Assembly: GCA_910578555.1 (NCBI GenBank)
Contig: CAJTPS010000021.1
Coordinates: forward strand, 5,204 to 69,203
DNA: 64,000 bases
Reading direction: 5' to 3'
Source of the DNA: an uncultured Lachnospiraceae bacterium
Lineage (GTDB): Bacteria; Bacillota; Clostridia; Lachnospirales; Lachnospiraceae
Below the pieces are notes generated by a model. It was not told the origin of the DNA, made no database searches, and saw nothing but the letters and a program-made list of their open reading frames with translations. Position numbers and translations under genes: made by a program. Positions 7,962-16,258 of the stretch are shown in pieces; the first letter of the stretch is position 1; each line of letters begins with the position of its first letter.

Positions 7962-9554
7962 CTAGTTTCTTCCGAACTCTGACAGGATCAGCCCTTCGTT
8001 TCGATCAACGGTCATTCCGATGCTCCACTGGTTAATAAACAGAAGCAGCGGATTATCTTTCAGATCTTTAATCTTCTTCATATCAGAAGTTCCCGTCAGC
8101 TTATCAAGATCAATCTCCTTATTCTCTATCCAGCGGATATGTTCATAAGGAAGATTCTCAAGCTTGATTTCCACATTATACTCATTTTCCAGACGATATT
8201 TTAATACATCAAACTGCAGTACGCCTACCACGCCGACGATAATCTCTTCCATACCCGTATTATATTCCTGAAATATCTGTATGGCGCCTTCCTGTGCGAT
8301 CTGTGTGATTCCCTTCACGAACTGCTTTCTTTTCATCGTGTCGATCTGCCTTACTCTTGCAAAATGCTCCGGTGCAAAAGTCGGGATGCCTTCATACTCA
8401 AACTGTTCCTTCGGCATACAAATCGTATCCCCGATCGCAAAGATACCCGGATCAAATACACCAATAATATCTCCGGCGTATGCCGCATTCAGTATCTTAC
8501 GCTCGTCCGCCATAATCTGCTGCGGCTGCGACAGGCGCATGACCTTACCGCCCTGCACATGCTTCACTTCGGCACCGGCATCAAACCTGCCGGAACAAAT
8601 GCGCATAAATGCTACCCTGTCCCGATGCGCCTTATTCATGTTCGCCTGAATTTTAAAAACAAATGCCGAGAAATCATGCTCCACAGGATCAATCAAACCG
8701 ATATCAGCCCTGCGCGGAAGCGGCGTTGTCGTCATTGCCAGGAAATGCTGCAGAAATATCTCCACACCGAAATTTGTAAGCGCCGACCCGAAAAACACCG
8801 GCGTCAGATCGCCTGCCTGTATCCGTTCCAGGTCATACTCTGCACTTGCGCCATCCAGAAGTTCTATCTCATCAAACAATTGAGACTTATATTCCTCTCC
8901 GATATGTGCCGTCAATGCAGCCTCATCCGCAACCGGAATCCGGGTGGCATGTCCCTCTCTCGTTCCCTTCTCGGTATCCGAATAAGTGATCACACATTTG
9001 CTTTCGCGCTCATATACGCCCTTAAACCCTTTACCGGAACCGATCGGCCAGTTGATGGGACATGTAGCGATCCCCAGTTCCTTCTCGATCTCATCCAATA
9101 ATGTGAATGTATCGTTGGCATCCCTGTCCATCTTATTAATAAAAGTGAAAATCGGAATATGACGCATGACACATACCTTGAACAGTTTTCTCGTCTGCGC
9201 CTCCACACCCTTCGATGCATCAATCACCATGACTGCAGAATCCGCCGCCATCAGCGTCCTGTAAGTATCTTCCGAGAAGTCCTGATGTCCCGGCGTGTCC
9301 AGAATATTAATACAAAACCCGTCATATTCAAACTGCAATACGGAAGATGTGACTGAAATACCTCTCTCCTTCTCTATCTCCATCCAGTCGGAAACCGCAT
9401 GTCTGGCGGTCGCTTTCCCTTTTACGCTGCCCGCCAGATTAATAGCTCCCCCGTACAGCAGGAATTTCTCCGTCAGAGTCGTCTTACCCGCATCCGGATG
9501 CGATATGATCGCAAAAGTTCTTCTTTTGTTTATCTCGTCCGCATAGTTGCCCAC
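7962..9554 (-). CDS. prfC: peptide chain release factor 3
   Basis: RF3 (530 residues) is a translational GTPase that recycles RF1 and RF2 from the ribosome. The G domain shows AIISHPDAGKTTLTEKFL (P-loop, about 15-32), DTPGHQDFSEDTYRTL and TFINKMDRDA. The remainder is typical of RF3 (PLPRRADIGLIDPVEHDFSAFVFKIQANMNKAHRDRVAFMRICSG), which separates it from EF-G and TetM-like proteins. It is complete. It lies 18 bases downstream of deoB and is presumably co-transcribed. Confidence 0.96.
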   Translation of the reverse strand: MGNYADEINKRRTFAIISHPDAGKTTLTEKFLLYGGAINLAGSVKGKATARHAVSDWMEIEKERGISVTSSVLQFEYDGFCINILDTPGHQDFSEDTYRTLMAADSAVMVIDASKGVEAQTRKLFKVCVMRHIPIFTFINKMDRDANDTFTLLDEIEKELGIATCPINWPIGSGKGFKGVYERESKCVITYSDTEKGTREGHATRIPVADEAALTAHIGEEYKSQLFDEIELLDGASAEYDLERIQAGDLTPVFFGSALTNFGVEIFLQHFLAMTTTPLPRRADIGLIDPVEHDFSAFVFKIQANMNKAHRDRVAFMRICSGRFDAGAEVKHVQGGKVMRLSQPQQIMADERKILNAAYAGDIIGVFDPGIFAIGDTICMPKEQFEYEGIPTFAPEHFARVRQIDTMKRKQFVKGITQIAQEGAIQIFQEYNTGMEEIIVGVVGVLQFDVLKYRLENEYNVEIKLENLPYEHIRWIENKEIDLDKLTGTSDMKKIKDLKDNPLLLFINQWSIGMTVDRNEGLILSEFGRN

Positions 9555-9572
9555 GTTTTTATCCTCCAGATT

Positions 9573-10724
9573 CTATAGCATAGATGTACCGGCAAACTCC
9601 GGTTGTATCCCGAAATAATCGAGTACCGTTGCCCCGATATCCGCAAATGTATCCCTCGTACCGACATTACCGGGCACCACACCCGGTCCATACATAATGA
9701 ACGGCGTATGCTCTCTGGAATGATCCGTCGATACGGTATATCCCGGATCACATCCGTGATCAGCCGTGATCATCAGGATGTCCTCCTCCCGAAGCAGTTC
9801 CAGCATCATGGGCAGTTTGTTGTCAAAATCGGTAAGCGCCGCGGCATACCCGTCAATATCATTGCGGTGGCCGTACAGCATATCATAATCTACCAGGTTA
9901 ACAAAGCACAAACCTTCAAAATCCCGCTTCATATACGCAATCGTTCTCTCAATCCCTTCTGCGTTGCCTTTGGTATATACATATTCTGTAATCCCTCTGC
10001 CGGCAAAGATATCCTTGATCTTGCCCACGGAGATCACATCCTTTCCCGCTGCTTTCAGCTGATCCAGCATGGTAACTGCAGGCGGATCCAATGAGAAGTC
10101 ATGCCGCCCGGATGTTCTGGTATAGCTGCCGCTTGTACCGACAAACGGTCTTGCAATCACACGCCCGACGCCATGTCTGCCCCGCAGAATATCTCTCGCA
10201 ATCTTACAATATTCATAGAGTGTCTCTACCGGAACGACATCTTCATGGGCCGCGATCTGAAATACGCTGTCGGCCGAAGTATAAACGATCAGTTTGCCGC
10301 TGCTTACATGTTCGTCACCGTAGTCTTTGATCACTTCCGTGCCGGAATACGGTCTGTTACACAGCACACCCCTGCCCGTCGCCTTACTGAACTGCTCCAG
10401 AATCTCGTCAGGGAATCCATTCGGATAAGTAGGCAGCGGCTGCTTCGATAAAACACCCGCAATCTCCCAGTGCCCTATTGTAGTATCTTTGCCTTTTGAT
10501 GCCTCTCTCATACGTGCAATTCTGGCTGTCGGCGCCGACACTTTCCCGCCGCACTCCACGCCGTCAATATTAAAAAGTCCCATCCTGCCCATGTTCGGCA
10601 TATCAAACTTTGCACTGGAAGCCACGGAATGGAGCGTGTTGGTGCCCTTATCGCCATATTCGGCGGCATCCTCCATCTCTCCGATCCCGAAGCTGTCCAA
10701 TACAATCAAAAATATTCTTTTCAT
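9573..10724 (-). CDS. deoB: phosphopentomutase
   Basis: DeoB (383 residues) interconverts ribose-1- or deoxyribose-1-phosphate and the 5-phosphates in nucleoside salvage. The N-terminus MKRIFLIVLDSFGIGEMEDAA carries the metal-binding Asp of the alkaline phosphatase superfamily; TIGHWEIAG holds the phosphoacceptor Thr region; the C-terminus shows ITADHGCDPGYTVSTDHSREHTPFI with the remaining metal ligands. The frame is open up to 10793, but ATG 10724, preceded by GGAGGCGAAGAG, matches family starts. It lies between spoIIIAH and prfC, an unusual place. Confidence 0.95.
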   Translation of the reverse strand: MKRIFLIVLDSFGIGEMEDAAEYGDKGTNTLHSVASSAKFDMPNMGRMGLFNIDGVECGGKVSAPTARIARMREASKGKDTTIGHWEIAGVLSKQPLPTYPNGFPDEILEQFSKATGRGVLCNRPYSGTEVIKDYGDEHVSSGKLIVYTSADSVFQIAAHEDVVPVETLYEYCKIARDILRGRHGVGRVIARPFVGTSGSYTRTSGRHDFSLDPPAVTMLDQLKAAGKDVISVGKIKDIFAGRGITEYVYTKGNAEGIERTIAYMKRDFEGLCFVNLVDYDMLYGHRNDIDGYAAALTDFDNKLPMMLELLREEDILMITADHGCDPGYTVSTDHSREHTPFIMYGPGVVPGNVGTRDTFADIGATVLDYFGIQPEFAGTSML

Positions 10725-10793
10725 TCTCAGCTCTTCGCCTCCGTATTTTAAAATATGCGCGTATAGTATACCATATATTTCCCGATCGTGCAC

Positions 10794-11510
10794 TTAATTT
10801 GAATTGACGGTACTGATCACCACCGATTCCGCGCTGACGCCGGTCTTACGGATCACGATGTCTTCGATCTGTGCCCGCTGCGCCTCCGTCAGTTCCGCTG
10901 TATTGACAACCACATCCACACTGTCGCCGTCTATGCTGACGATCGCATCGTCAAATCCCTTTGCTTCCAGCAGAATCTCTGCCGCCGTCTCTTTCTCCGC
11001 AACATCCGTCATGGAAATCATGCTGTTTACCGCTTCCTGCTTCTGTGTTTCGCTGATATTTGCATTGTTGATAATCTCTAAAAGTGTTTCTTTGTTCTGC
11101 GCACGCGTCTGTTCTTTCTGCAATTTTGCACCGGAAAGTCCCGCTACAGTACCGGAAGAGGTAAACACCGCTTCTCCCGGAACGTCTTCCATCTGTTCTT
11201 CCGCCAATGCCTCTGCAAGTTCTTCGTCCACACCGCCGTTCTCCGCCATCGTTACGTCCGTATCCAGGCTCTTGATCTCTCCGGAAGCCTGCTCAATATC
11301 CTCCTCCGACAGATCCGTAAATGCCGCGTAATCAGACTCATCACTTCCGAGTGCCAGATTACCCATGTCGTCAGTGGTAATTTCACCGTTAACTGACATT
11401 ATGTCCTCTTCCGTTACTTTTGTTCCCGCAAAATTCAGGTAGCCTGCTACGGCGATCATGATTGCAAGCGCCGTGATCATCATCTGGTTCTTCTTGATCA
11501 TATTTTTCAA
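10794..11510 (-). CDS. spoIIIAH: stage III sporulation protein AH
   Basis: SpoIIIAH (238 residues) is the mother-cell partner of SpoIIQ in the channel across the engulfed forespore membranes. One membrane segment at residues 11-29 (MITALAIMIAVAGYLNFAG) is followed by an acidic linker and the C-terminal ring-forming domain (NISETQKQEAVNSMISMTDVAEKETAAEILLEAKGFDDAIVSIDGDSVDVVVN). The start appears to be TTG: AGGGGAG stands six bases before it, while the next ATG is too far away. It is the last gene of the spoIIIA operon. Confidence 0.93.
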   Translation of the reverse strand: MKNMIKKNQMMITALAIMIAVAGYLNFAGTKVTEEDIMSVNGEITTDDMGNLALGSDESDYAAFTDLSEEDIEQASGEIKSLDTDVTMAENGGVDEELAEALAEEQMEDVPGEAVFTSSGTVAGLSGAKLQKEQTRAQNKETLLEIINNANISETQKQEAVNSMISMTDVAEKETAAEILLEAKGFDDAIVSIDGDSVDVVVNTAELTEAQRAQIEDIVIRKTGVSAESVVISTVNSN

Positions 11511-11532
11511 TTTTTTCTCCCCTTTACACTGA

Positions 11533-12159
11533 TTATTTTTTCATCTTTACTATTTTTATCTTATTCGCTTCGATATCAAATAATACCTGAATTGCCTCTA
11601 TTATATTTTCTTGTACACTCTGCGACCCGGCCCCCTGTGCAATCACAACGACACCCTCCACCGCCGGCGGTATCGTCATGATCACATACGGCACGTTCTG
11701 ACCGTTTACGTCCGTCGTATAGATCGTACTCTTCTCAACCCTGCTCTCCCCGATGATACGACTGCCACCCGCCGAATCAGTTTCCGTCGTATCGGAATAA
11801 GTCTCGGGACCGTCCTTCTCAACAATCTTGTGCTCGGACTCTCGCAATGTAATCAGCACCCTGACATGACCGACGCCGTCCACATACCTGAGTGTATCTT
11901 CCAGCCGCTCCTCCCAATACTCTGCATAATCATCCGCCCCGCTCCCGGTCCGAACCTCCGCTCCCGTTTCATCTGCTGCTGTATGATTTCCGATTGTACC
12001 ACCTGTTCTGTCCGTTATACCGGACTTTATCGTTTTCGGTTGTGACGGTATTGCGATTATACATAGAAGGACTCCCACCAGAATCATAATCAGACATTGA
12101 TCTTTTCTGAGTTTTTTTCCGCCTGTCAGCTTCTCGATCAATTTCCTGCTATTCTCCAA
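11533..12159 (-). CDS. spoIIIAG: stage III sporulation protein AG
   Basis: SpoIIIAG (208 residues) forms the large ring of the SpoIIIA-SpoIIQ complex in the mother-cell membrane. It has an N-terminal membrane segment (CLIMILVGVLLCIIAIP, about 22-38) and the secretin-like ring domain with YWEERLEDTLRYVDGVGHVRVLITLRES and the C-terminal VYVIMTIPPAVEGVVVIAQGAG type block. The start is TTG, preceded by GGAGGTG, and overlaps the end of spoIIIAF by 11 bases. Two TTG starts in one operon suggest weak, coupled translation. Confidence 0.92.
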   Translation of the reverse strand: MENSRKLIEKLTGGKKLRKDQCLIMILVGVLLCIIAIPSQPKTIKSGITDRTGGTIGNHTAADETGAEVRTGSGADDYAEYWEERLEDTLRYVDGVGHVRVLITLRESEHKIVEKDGPETYSDTTETDSAGGSRIIGESRVEKSTIYTTDVNGQNVPYVIMTIPPAVEGVVVIAQGAGSQSVQENIIEAIQVLFDIEANKIKIVKMKK

Positions 12160-12835
12160 GATATAACACCTCCACTCTGTCCTCGGCTATCCCCAGTGTC
12201 TGCGCAAAAACCTCTTTCAACTCCTGTATGCTGTCGCCAGCCCCGCCGGTCCCGGTCTTCTCCGGATCCCCATTGTCTCCCACAACGATCTCATTGATCC
12301 GAATCAGTCCCGCTTCATCCGTTTCCGGCAAACCGTCCTCATCCCCCGCAGCCTTCTCATTTCCGTCTTCCTGCATACTGATCCTGCTCCCGCCGGACTT
12401 CCGTACCGTAATCCGCACACGCTCAAAAACCAGTTCCTCCCCGCTCCCCGTACCCGCCGCTTCGCCGCTCCTTCCCAGATCAATCGTCACTTCTGTAACC
12501 TGCTCACCGCGTTCTGAAATCCTGTCGTTAAGCCTGCTCCTGATTTCCTCCTCGATTTGCTGTATCACTGCCGCCTGCGTGGAATCCGTCACATAAGACG
12601 TCTGATATCCTGCTTCGCTTCTCTCCATGATCTGCTCCATTATCCTCGCCGCTTCCTCCTGCCATCTTGCGGCTATGTTATCAGAATCAGATACAAACGG
12701 TCTGACAAACAGCAAAAGGACTATAACACCCGATATTATTTTCATATATTTCTCGTAATGCCGCCCGGCTGCAAAATGCATTACCGTCTGCGCGATAATC
12801 ATAAACATCCCGATCTGTCTGATATTCTCCAGCAT
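12149..12835 (-). CDS. spoIIIAF: stage III sporulation protein AF
   Basis: SpoIIIAF has 228 residues from MLENIRQIGM. Two N-terminal membrane segments (IGMFMIIAQTVMHFAAG and IISGVIVLLLFVRPF) and a variable soluble region with a central block QIEEEIRSRLNDRISERGEQVTEVTIDLG match the family. A Gly/Glu/Asp-rich stretch (about 130-195) is longer than in Bacillus. The frame is open to 12961, inside spoIIIAE, but ATG 12835 with GGATGTGAAG upstream gives the family start. It begins 8 bases after the spoIIIAE stop. Confidence 0.88.
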   Translation of the reverse strand: MLENIRQIGMFMIIAQTVMHFAAGRHYEKYMKIISGVIVLLLFVRPFVSDSDNIAARWQEEAARIMEQIMERSEAGYQTSYVTDSTQAAVIQQIEEEIRSRLNDRISERGEQVTEVTIDLGRSGEAAGTGSGEELVFERVRITVRKSGGSRISMQEDGNEKAAGDEDGLPETDEAGLIRINEIVVGDNGDPEKTGTGGAGDSIQELKEVFAQTLGIAEDRVEVLYLGE

Positions 12836-12843
12836 GCTTATCT

Positions 12844-13911
12844 TCACATCCTTCCGCTTGTTGTGTAGGTAATAATGGCGATCTGTATCACAAACATACC
12901 AATAGAAGAAAGGGCTATTTTTAACAGCATGATGTTGCCGTCCCCCACGCGGTTGGCACAATTGGTCATCCGTTTATCGCTGACAATGCCGATCAGCGCC
13001 GCGCTGAGCTTGATCACCCCGGAAAGCAGCGCCAGTTTTAGCACCGGAATGCAGCACAACACGATCAAAACAAGTGTGATATACAGCCCGATGCTGTTCT
13101 TGACAAGCACTGCCGACCCGATCACCATCTCAAACATCCCTTCCGTCAATCCCCCGATTGCCGGTATCGCTGACATTGCTTTCTTAAGCACGGAAGACTG
13201 CAGCGAATCTATTACAGGTGTTATCATTGCTTGCAATATACTGAATCCAGTGATAACTCCAAGCGTAACCTTGATGCTGACACTGATCACCTTACTCAGA
13301 AGCTCTAATAACAGCGTCAGCTTTTCTTCCATCCATACGCCATTGATGACAGTCAACAGTATATAGGTGTACACCGTTGGAAGGAGAAGTGTCAGATAGC
13401 CCCATTCTATCAGATAGACAATAAAAAGTAAGATCTGGTAATACACGGACGCAGATGCGAGACCGGACGCGCTTCCGACTGCAATCATATAAGTCGGAAT
13501 ATACAGCTTCATAAACATGGTGACCGTCTCGAGAATCTCCCGAACGACGGAAGCCGCTCCTGCAAAAGATTTCATAAGTACGGCTATCATAAGCAGATAG
13601 ACAAAAAAGAAAGCGATGTCAGACACCTGATGATCCTGAAACAAATCTGCGAAATTGACAAACAGCGCTGCCACAACCCCCAGTACAAGAATGGTGACAA
13701 ACAATGTCTTAAGCTCTCCTGTCTGAGAATTAATAACACCAGTTATTCCACTTCCGATCTCTTTCACGGCCTCCCACAATCTTCCCTGCAGAATCAGATT
13801 CATGACTGTTCTCCCGTCAAATGTATACTCGGGAAACAGCTGCCCGAAATCAATCGTCACCTGATCCATTCCCATTTCTTCCCAGACCATGCCGCTCTCC
13901 GCAATCCCCAT
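12844..13911 (-). CDS. spoIIIAE: stage III sporulation protein AE
   Basis: SpoIIIAE (355 residues) is the polytopic membrane component of the feeding-channel complex. About eight hydrophobic segments are visible after residue 60 (e.g. LFVTILVLGVVAALFVNFADLF, VSDIAFFFVYLLMIAVLM, VIGSAVLVKNSIGLYITLVLIVLCCIPVLKL). Unlike Bacillus SpoIIIAE there is no N-terminal signal peptide: the protein begins MGIAESGMVWEEMGMDQ directly after a strong CGGAGG ribosome-binding site. The spoIIIAD stop is 14 bases upstream, so no longer start fits. Function is inferred from the family and operon position. Confidence 0.93.
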   Translation of the reverse strand: MGIAESGMVWEEMGMDQVTIDFGQLFPEYTFDGRTVMNLILQGRLWEAVKEIGSGITGVINSQTGELKTLFVTILVLGVVAALFVNFADLFQDHQVSDIAFFFVYLLMIAVLMKSFAGAASVVREILETVTMFMKLYIPTYMIAVGSASGLASASVYYQILLFIVYLIEWGYLTLLLPTVYTYILLTVINGVWMEEKLTLLLELLSKVISVSIKVTLGVITGFSILQAMITPVIDSLQSSVLKKAMSAIPAIGGLTEGMFEMVIGSAVLVKNSIGLYITLVLIVLCCIPVLKLALLSGVIKLSAALIGIVSDKRMTNCANRVGDGNIMLLKIALSSIGMFVIQIAIITYTTSGRM

Positions 13912-13925
13912 ATGAATCCTCCGTT

Positions 13926-14312
13926 CTATCCCGCAATGGACTGTATGCTCTCAAGAAGCGCCATCAATACAGGCATTCCCGTCAACAGAATATACAGTTT
14001 ACCTACCATCTCAACTTGTCCTGCAATACCGCCATATCCCGCATCCTTACAGATTCCCGCACAGAACTCGCACGCATAGGTCGCTCCCACCGCCTTCAAA
14101 AGCACACCCAAATAACTGTAGTTATTGTTTAAGTACCCCCTGATCTGCTTCATCGCCGACAGAATACCTTCGAAATACTGCATGGCATATCCCATTATCA
14201 TCAGGCACACTGCAATTCCCAGACAGACTCCGTATTCTGCCTTATAACTCTTAAGCGGAACAATCAGCAATATCCCTGCCACACCTACCAGCCCGATTTT
14301 GATCATTTCCAT
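13926..14312 (-). CDS. spoIIIAD: stage III sporulation protein AD
   Basis: A 128-residue membrane protein with four hydrophobic segments: MIKIGLVGVAGILLIVPL, GVCLGIAVCLMIMGYAM, VLLKAVGATYACEFCAGICKDAG and MVGKLYILLTGMPVLMALLESI. It matches SpoIIIAD in length and in the GYGGIAGQVEM motif. The start follows AGAGGAG. It is between spoIIIAC and spoIIIAE as expected. Confidence 0.93.
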   Translation of the reverse strand: MEMIKIGLVGVAGILLIVPLKSYKAEYGVCLGIAVCLMIMGYAMQYFEGILSAMKQIRGYLNNNYSYLGVLLKAVGATYACEFCAGICKDAGYGGIAGQVEMVGKLYILLTGMPVLMALLESIQSIAG

Positions 14313-14333
14313 GAATAGCTCTCCTCTGTGCCC

Positions 14334-14528
14334 TTATAAAGTGAACAAATCCTGTATCATGACAAACAAATCATATATATAAGGAATGATCCATGTTAAA
14401 ACAAGAATTAATCCGGCAAGACTGATCAGAAAGGCATGTTCCTCTCTACCGCTATGCTTTAAAACCTGATTTAATATTGTGACCAAGATACCGACCGCCG
14501 CTATCCTGAATATAAGGCTTACGCTCAT
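14334..14528 (-). CDS. spoIIIAC: stage III sporulation protein AC
   Basis: A 64-residue protein with two membrane helices (IFRIAAVGILVTILNQVL and FLISLAGLILVLTWIIPYI). The frame extends to ATG 14540, but that ATG overlaps the ribosome-binding site GGAGGAG, so MSVSLIF at 14528 is the true start and matches homologues. A 116-base gap separates it from spoIIIAB; I see no clear promoter or hairpin in that gap. Confidence 0.92.
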   Translation of the reverse strand: MSVSLIFRIAAVGILVTILNQVLKHSGREEHAFLISLAGLILVLTWIIPYIYDLFVMIQDLFTL

Positions 14529-14644
14529 CTTCTCCTCCATTTAAAGTAGTCTACACTCTTAACATATCAACCGATATATTAAACTTATCGACTGTATACC
14601 GGAATACTCTTTCGAAAAAATATCTTCAAGTCTGCACCTGCCTG

Positions 14645-15163
14645 TCACAACAGCAGAATCGTCAGAAATACTCCCGCCAGCACACTTACGCTGAGCAGCA
14701 TTTTAGCCCGGTTCTCATAAGCATCTTCCGCCTGCCTGCACCTTCTGTTCAAAAGGTCCATAGATTGTCCAATGCTTTGTGCCTGTAATTTTTCTTCCTG
14801 CAGCCCGAGATTCTGAGGTAAATTTATCAATATATTTTTCTCCTCCCCGGTCAGCGGCGCTTCCCGCAGACATTGGCACATTTGTTCTTCCCATACCTGT
14901 TCAAACCCTGCGCCTTCGCACTGATTAATGTGCTCATAAACATGACAGAAATACGGCCGGTACAGCACATCGCAATATTCTGAGAGAATCAGACAGATTT
15001 CCGGAAGCGTATGTTTGCCGTAACTGATCTCATCCTGCATTCTCTTAATGATACGGATCAATTCCCGAAGGTGCCGAATTCTGCTCTGTTCCTCCGTGAT
15101 CTTGCTGATCCCCCAGCCGATACATCCCGCTATAATGCAAAAAAAACCTGCTATTTTAAACAT
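14645..15163 (-). CDS. spoIIIAB: stage III sporulation protein AB
   Basis: SpoIIIAB (172 residues) has an N-terminal membrane segment (MFKIAGFFCIIAGCIGWGIS), a helical cytoplasmic domain resembling GspF-type assembly platform proteins (IRIIKRMQDEISYGKHTLPEI), and a C-terminal membrane segment (MLLSVSVLAGVFLTILLL). It is thought to act with the SpoIIIAA ATPase. Its start overlaps the spoIIIAA stop by 13 bases. Confidence 0.92.
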   Translation of the reverse strand: MFKIAGFFCIIAGCIGWGISKITEEQSRIRHLRELIRIIKRMQDEISYGKHTLPEICLILSEYCDVLYRPYFCHVYEHINQCEGAGFEQVWEEQMCQCLREAPLTGEEKNILINLPQNLGLQEEKLQAQSIGQSMDLLNRRCRQAEDAYENRAKMLLSVSVLAGVFLTILLL

Positions 15164-16101
15164 CGTTTTCCATCTCCGTCATAGATTCCTTCCACCTCAC
15201 AGCGTCCGTTTTTCTTCGTAAGCACCAGATATCTGTCAAAGAGCCTGTCTGCTATAATATTACGCATGTATTTTTTATGCTGTACTTCTTCCACGGAACT
15301 GCCATGAATCGTTGCAATCAGTCTGCACCCGCAGCCGCTTGCCATCTGCAATGCCTGTATATCCTCTTCACTTCCCAGTTCATCCACTGCCAGCACCTGC
15401 GGCGCCATGGCCCGGATCAGCATCATCATGCCTTCCCTTTTCGGACACCCGTCCAGCACATCTGTACGGATTCCAATGTCATTCTGCGCAATGCCCAGAT
15501 AACTGCCCGCAATCTCAGAACGCTCATCTACCACGCTGACATTCACGCCGGCTCCATAACCCGTTCCGTTGGAAAAATTCCTGATCATATCCCGTAGCAT
15601 AGTCGTCTTGCCACAACCGGGCGGTGCAATCAGCAGTGTATTGCATATCTTTCCCTGTCTGTCATACAGATAGGAAAGCAACGAATCCGAGACGCCTTTG
15701 ATCTCATGTGCAATACGAATATTTAAATAACGTATGTATTTTAAATTGCGTATCCGATTATCATCCTCCATAATCACCTGTCCGGCCAGTCCGATACGGT
15801 GTCCTCCCTGTATGGTTAAAAACCCCTGCCGAATCTCATCTGCAAATGCATAAACAGAATACTGGCACAAATGTTTGAGGACTGCCTCCAGTTCTTCTGC
15901 ACTGCACCGCGCTGCCACAGGCTGCCTGTCCACCAGGCTGCCGTCTGTATCTACAAACCATTCCTTTCTGTCAATCAGCACCGTCGCCGGCACATTTACG
16001 CGCAGTCTGATCTCCTGCAGACACTCGGCCTGCTGTGCCGCCACACGCCATCTGGCCCGTAATGATTCCGGAAACATATGAAGAATCTCCTCACTTCTCA
16101 T
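15151..16101 (-). CDS. spoIIIAA: stage III sporulation protein AA (ATPase)
   Basis: SpoIIIAA is the cytoplasmic ATPase (316 residues) of the SpoIIIA complex, related to type II/IV secretion ATPases. The Walker A motif is LLIAPPGCGKTTMLRDMIR (about 165-183), Walker B is MAPQVLAVDELGSEED, and the sensor-like His is in LIATIHGSSVEEV. ATG 16101 lies the right distance from AAGGGGG; the GTG two codons upstream is too close. It is the first gene of the spoIIIA operon, with a sigma-E-like promoter ahead. Confidence 0.95.
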   Translation of the reverse strand: MRSEEILHMFPESLRARWRVAAQQAECLQEIRLRVNVPATVLIDRKEWFVDTDGSLVDRQPVAARCSAEELEAVLKHLCQYSVYAFADEIRQGFLTIQGGHRIGLAGQVIMEDDNRIRNLKYIRYLNIRIAHEIKGVSDSLLSYLYDRQGKICNTLLIAPPGCGKTTMLRDMIRNFSNGTGYGAGVNVSVVDERSEIAGSYLGIAQNDIGIRTDVLDGCPKREGMMMLIRAMAPQVLAVDELGSEEDIQALQMASGCGCRLIATIHGSSVEEVQHKKYMRNIIADRLFDRYLVLTKKNGRCEVEGIYDGDGKRCLK

Positions 16102-16120
16102 CCGCACTCCCCCTTATCTC

Positions 16121-16148
16121 AATATATGAACCTTTGTCCAAGTTATGA
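16121..16148 (-). promoter_or_regulatory. sigma-E-like promoter of the spoIIIA operon
   Basis: On the minus strand TCATAACT (16148-16141) and CATATATT (16128-16121) are 12 bases apart and end 20 bases before the spoIIIAA start. The -10 resembles the sigma-E consensus CATACANT and the -35 resembles KMATATT. The spoIIIA operon is sigma-E controlled in Bacillus and Clostridia, so the match fits; it is a pattern call only. Confidence 0.65.
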
Positions 16149-16213
16149 CACAAAAGAGGACATAGAAAAAAGCAGCCTTGGAAACATGCCAGAGCATTTC
16201 CTATTGCGTAAAA

Positions 16214-16249
16214 TAATCAGGAGCACCCTGCGCGGAATGCTCCTGATTA
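16214..16249. terminator. terminator hairpin after the giant surface-protein gene
   Basis: A perfect 12-bp stem (TAATCAGGAGCA and its complement) with a 12-base loop. It lies 9 bases past the stop codon of the minus-strand gene and is followed on that strand by TATTTTACG, and on the plus strand by a pyrimidine-rich tract. It isolates the giant gene from the spoIIIA operon. Confidence 0.75.
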
Positions 16250-16258
16250 CTTCTTTCT

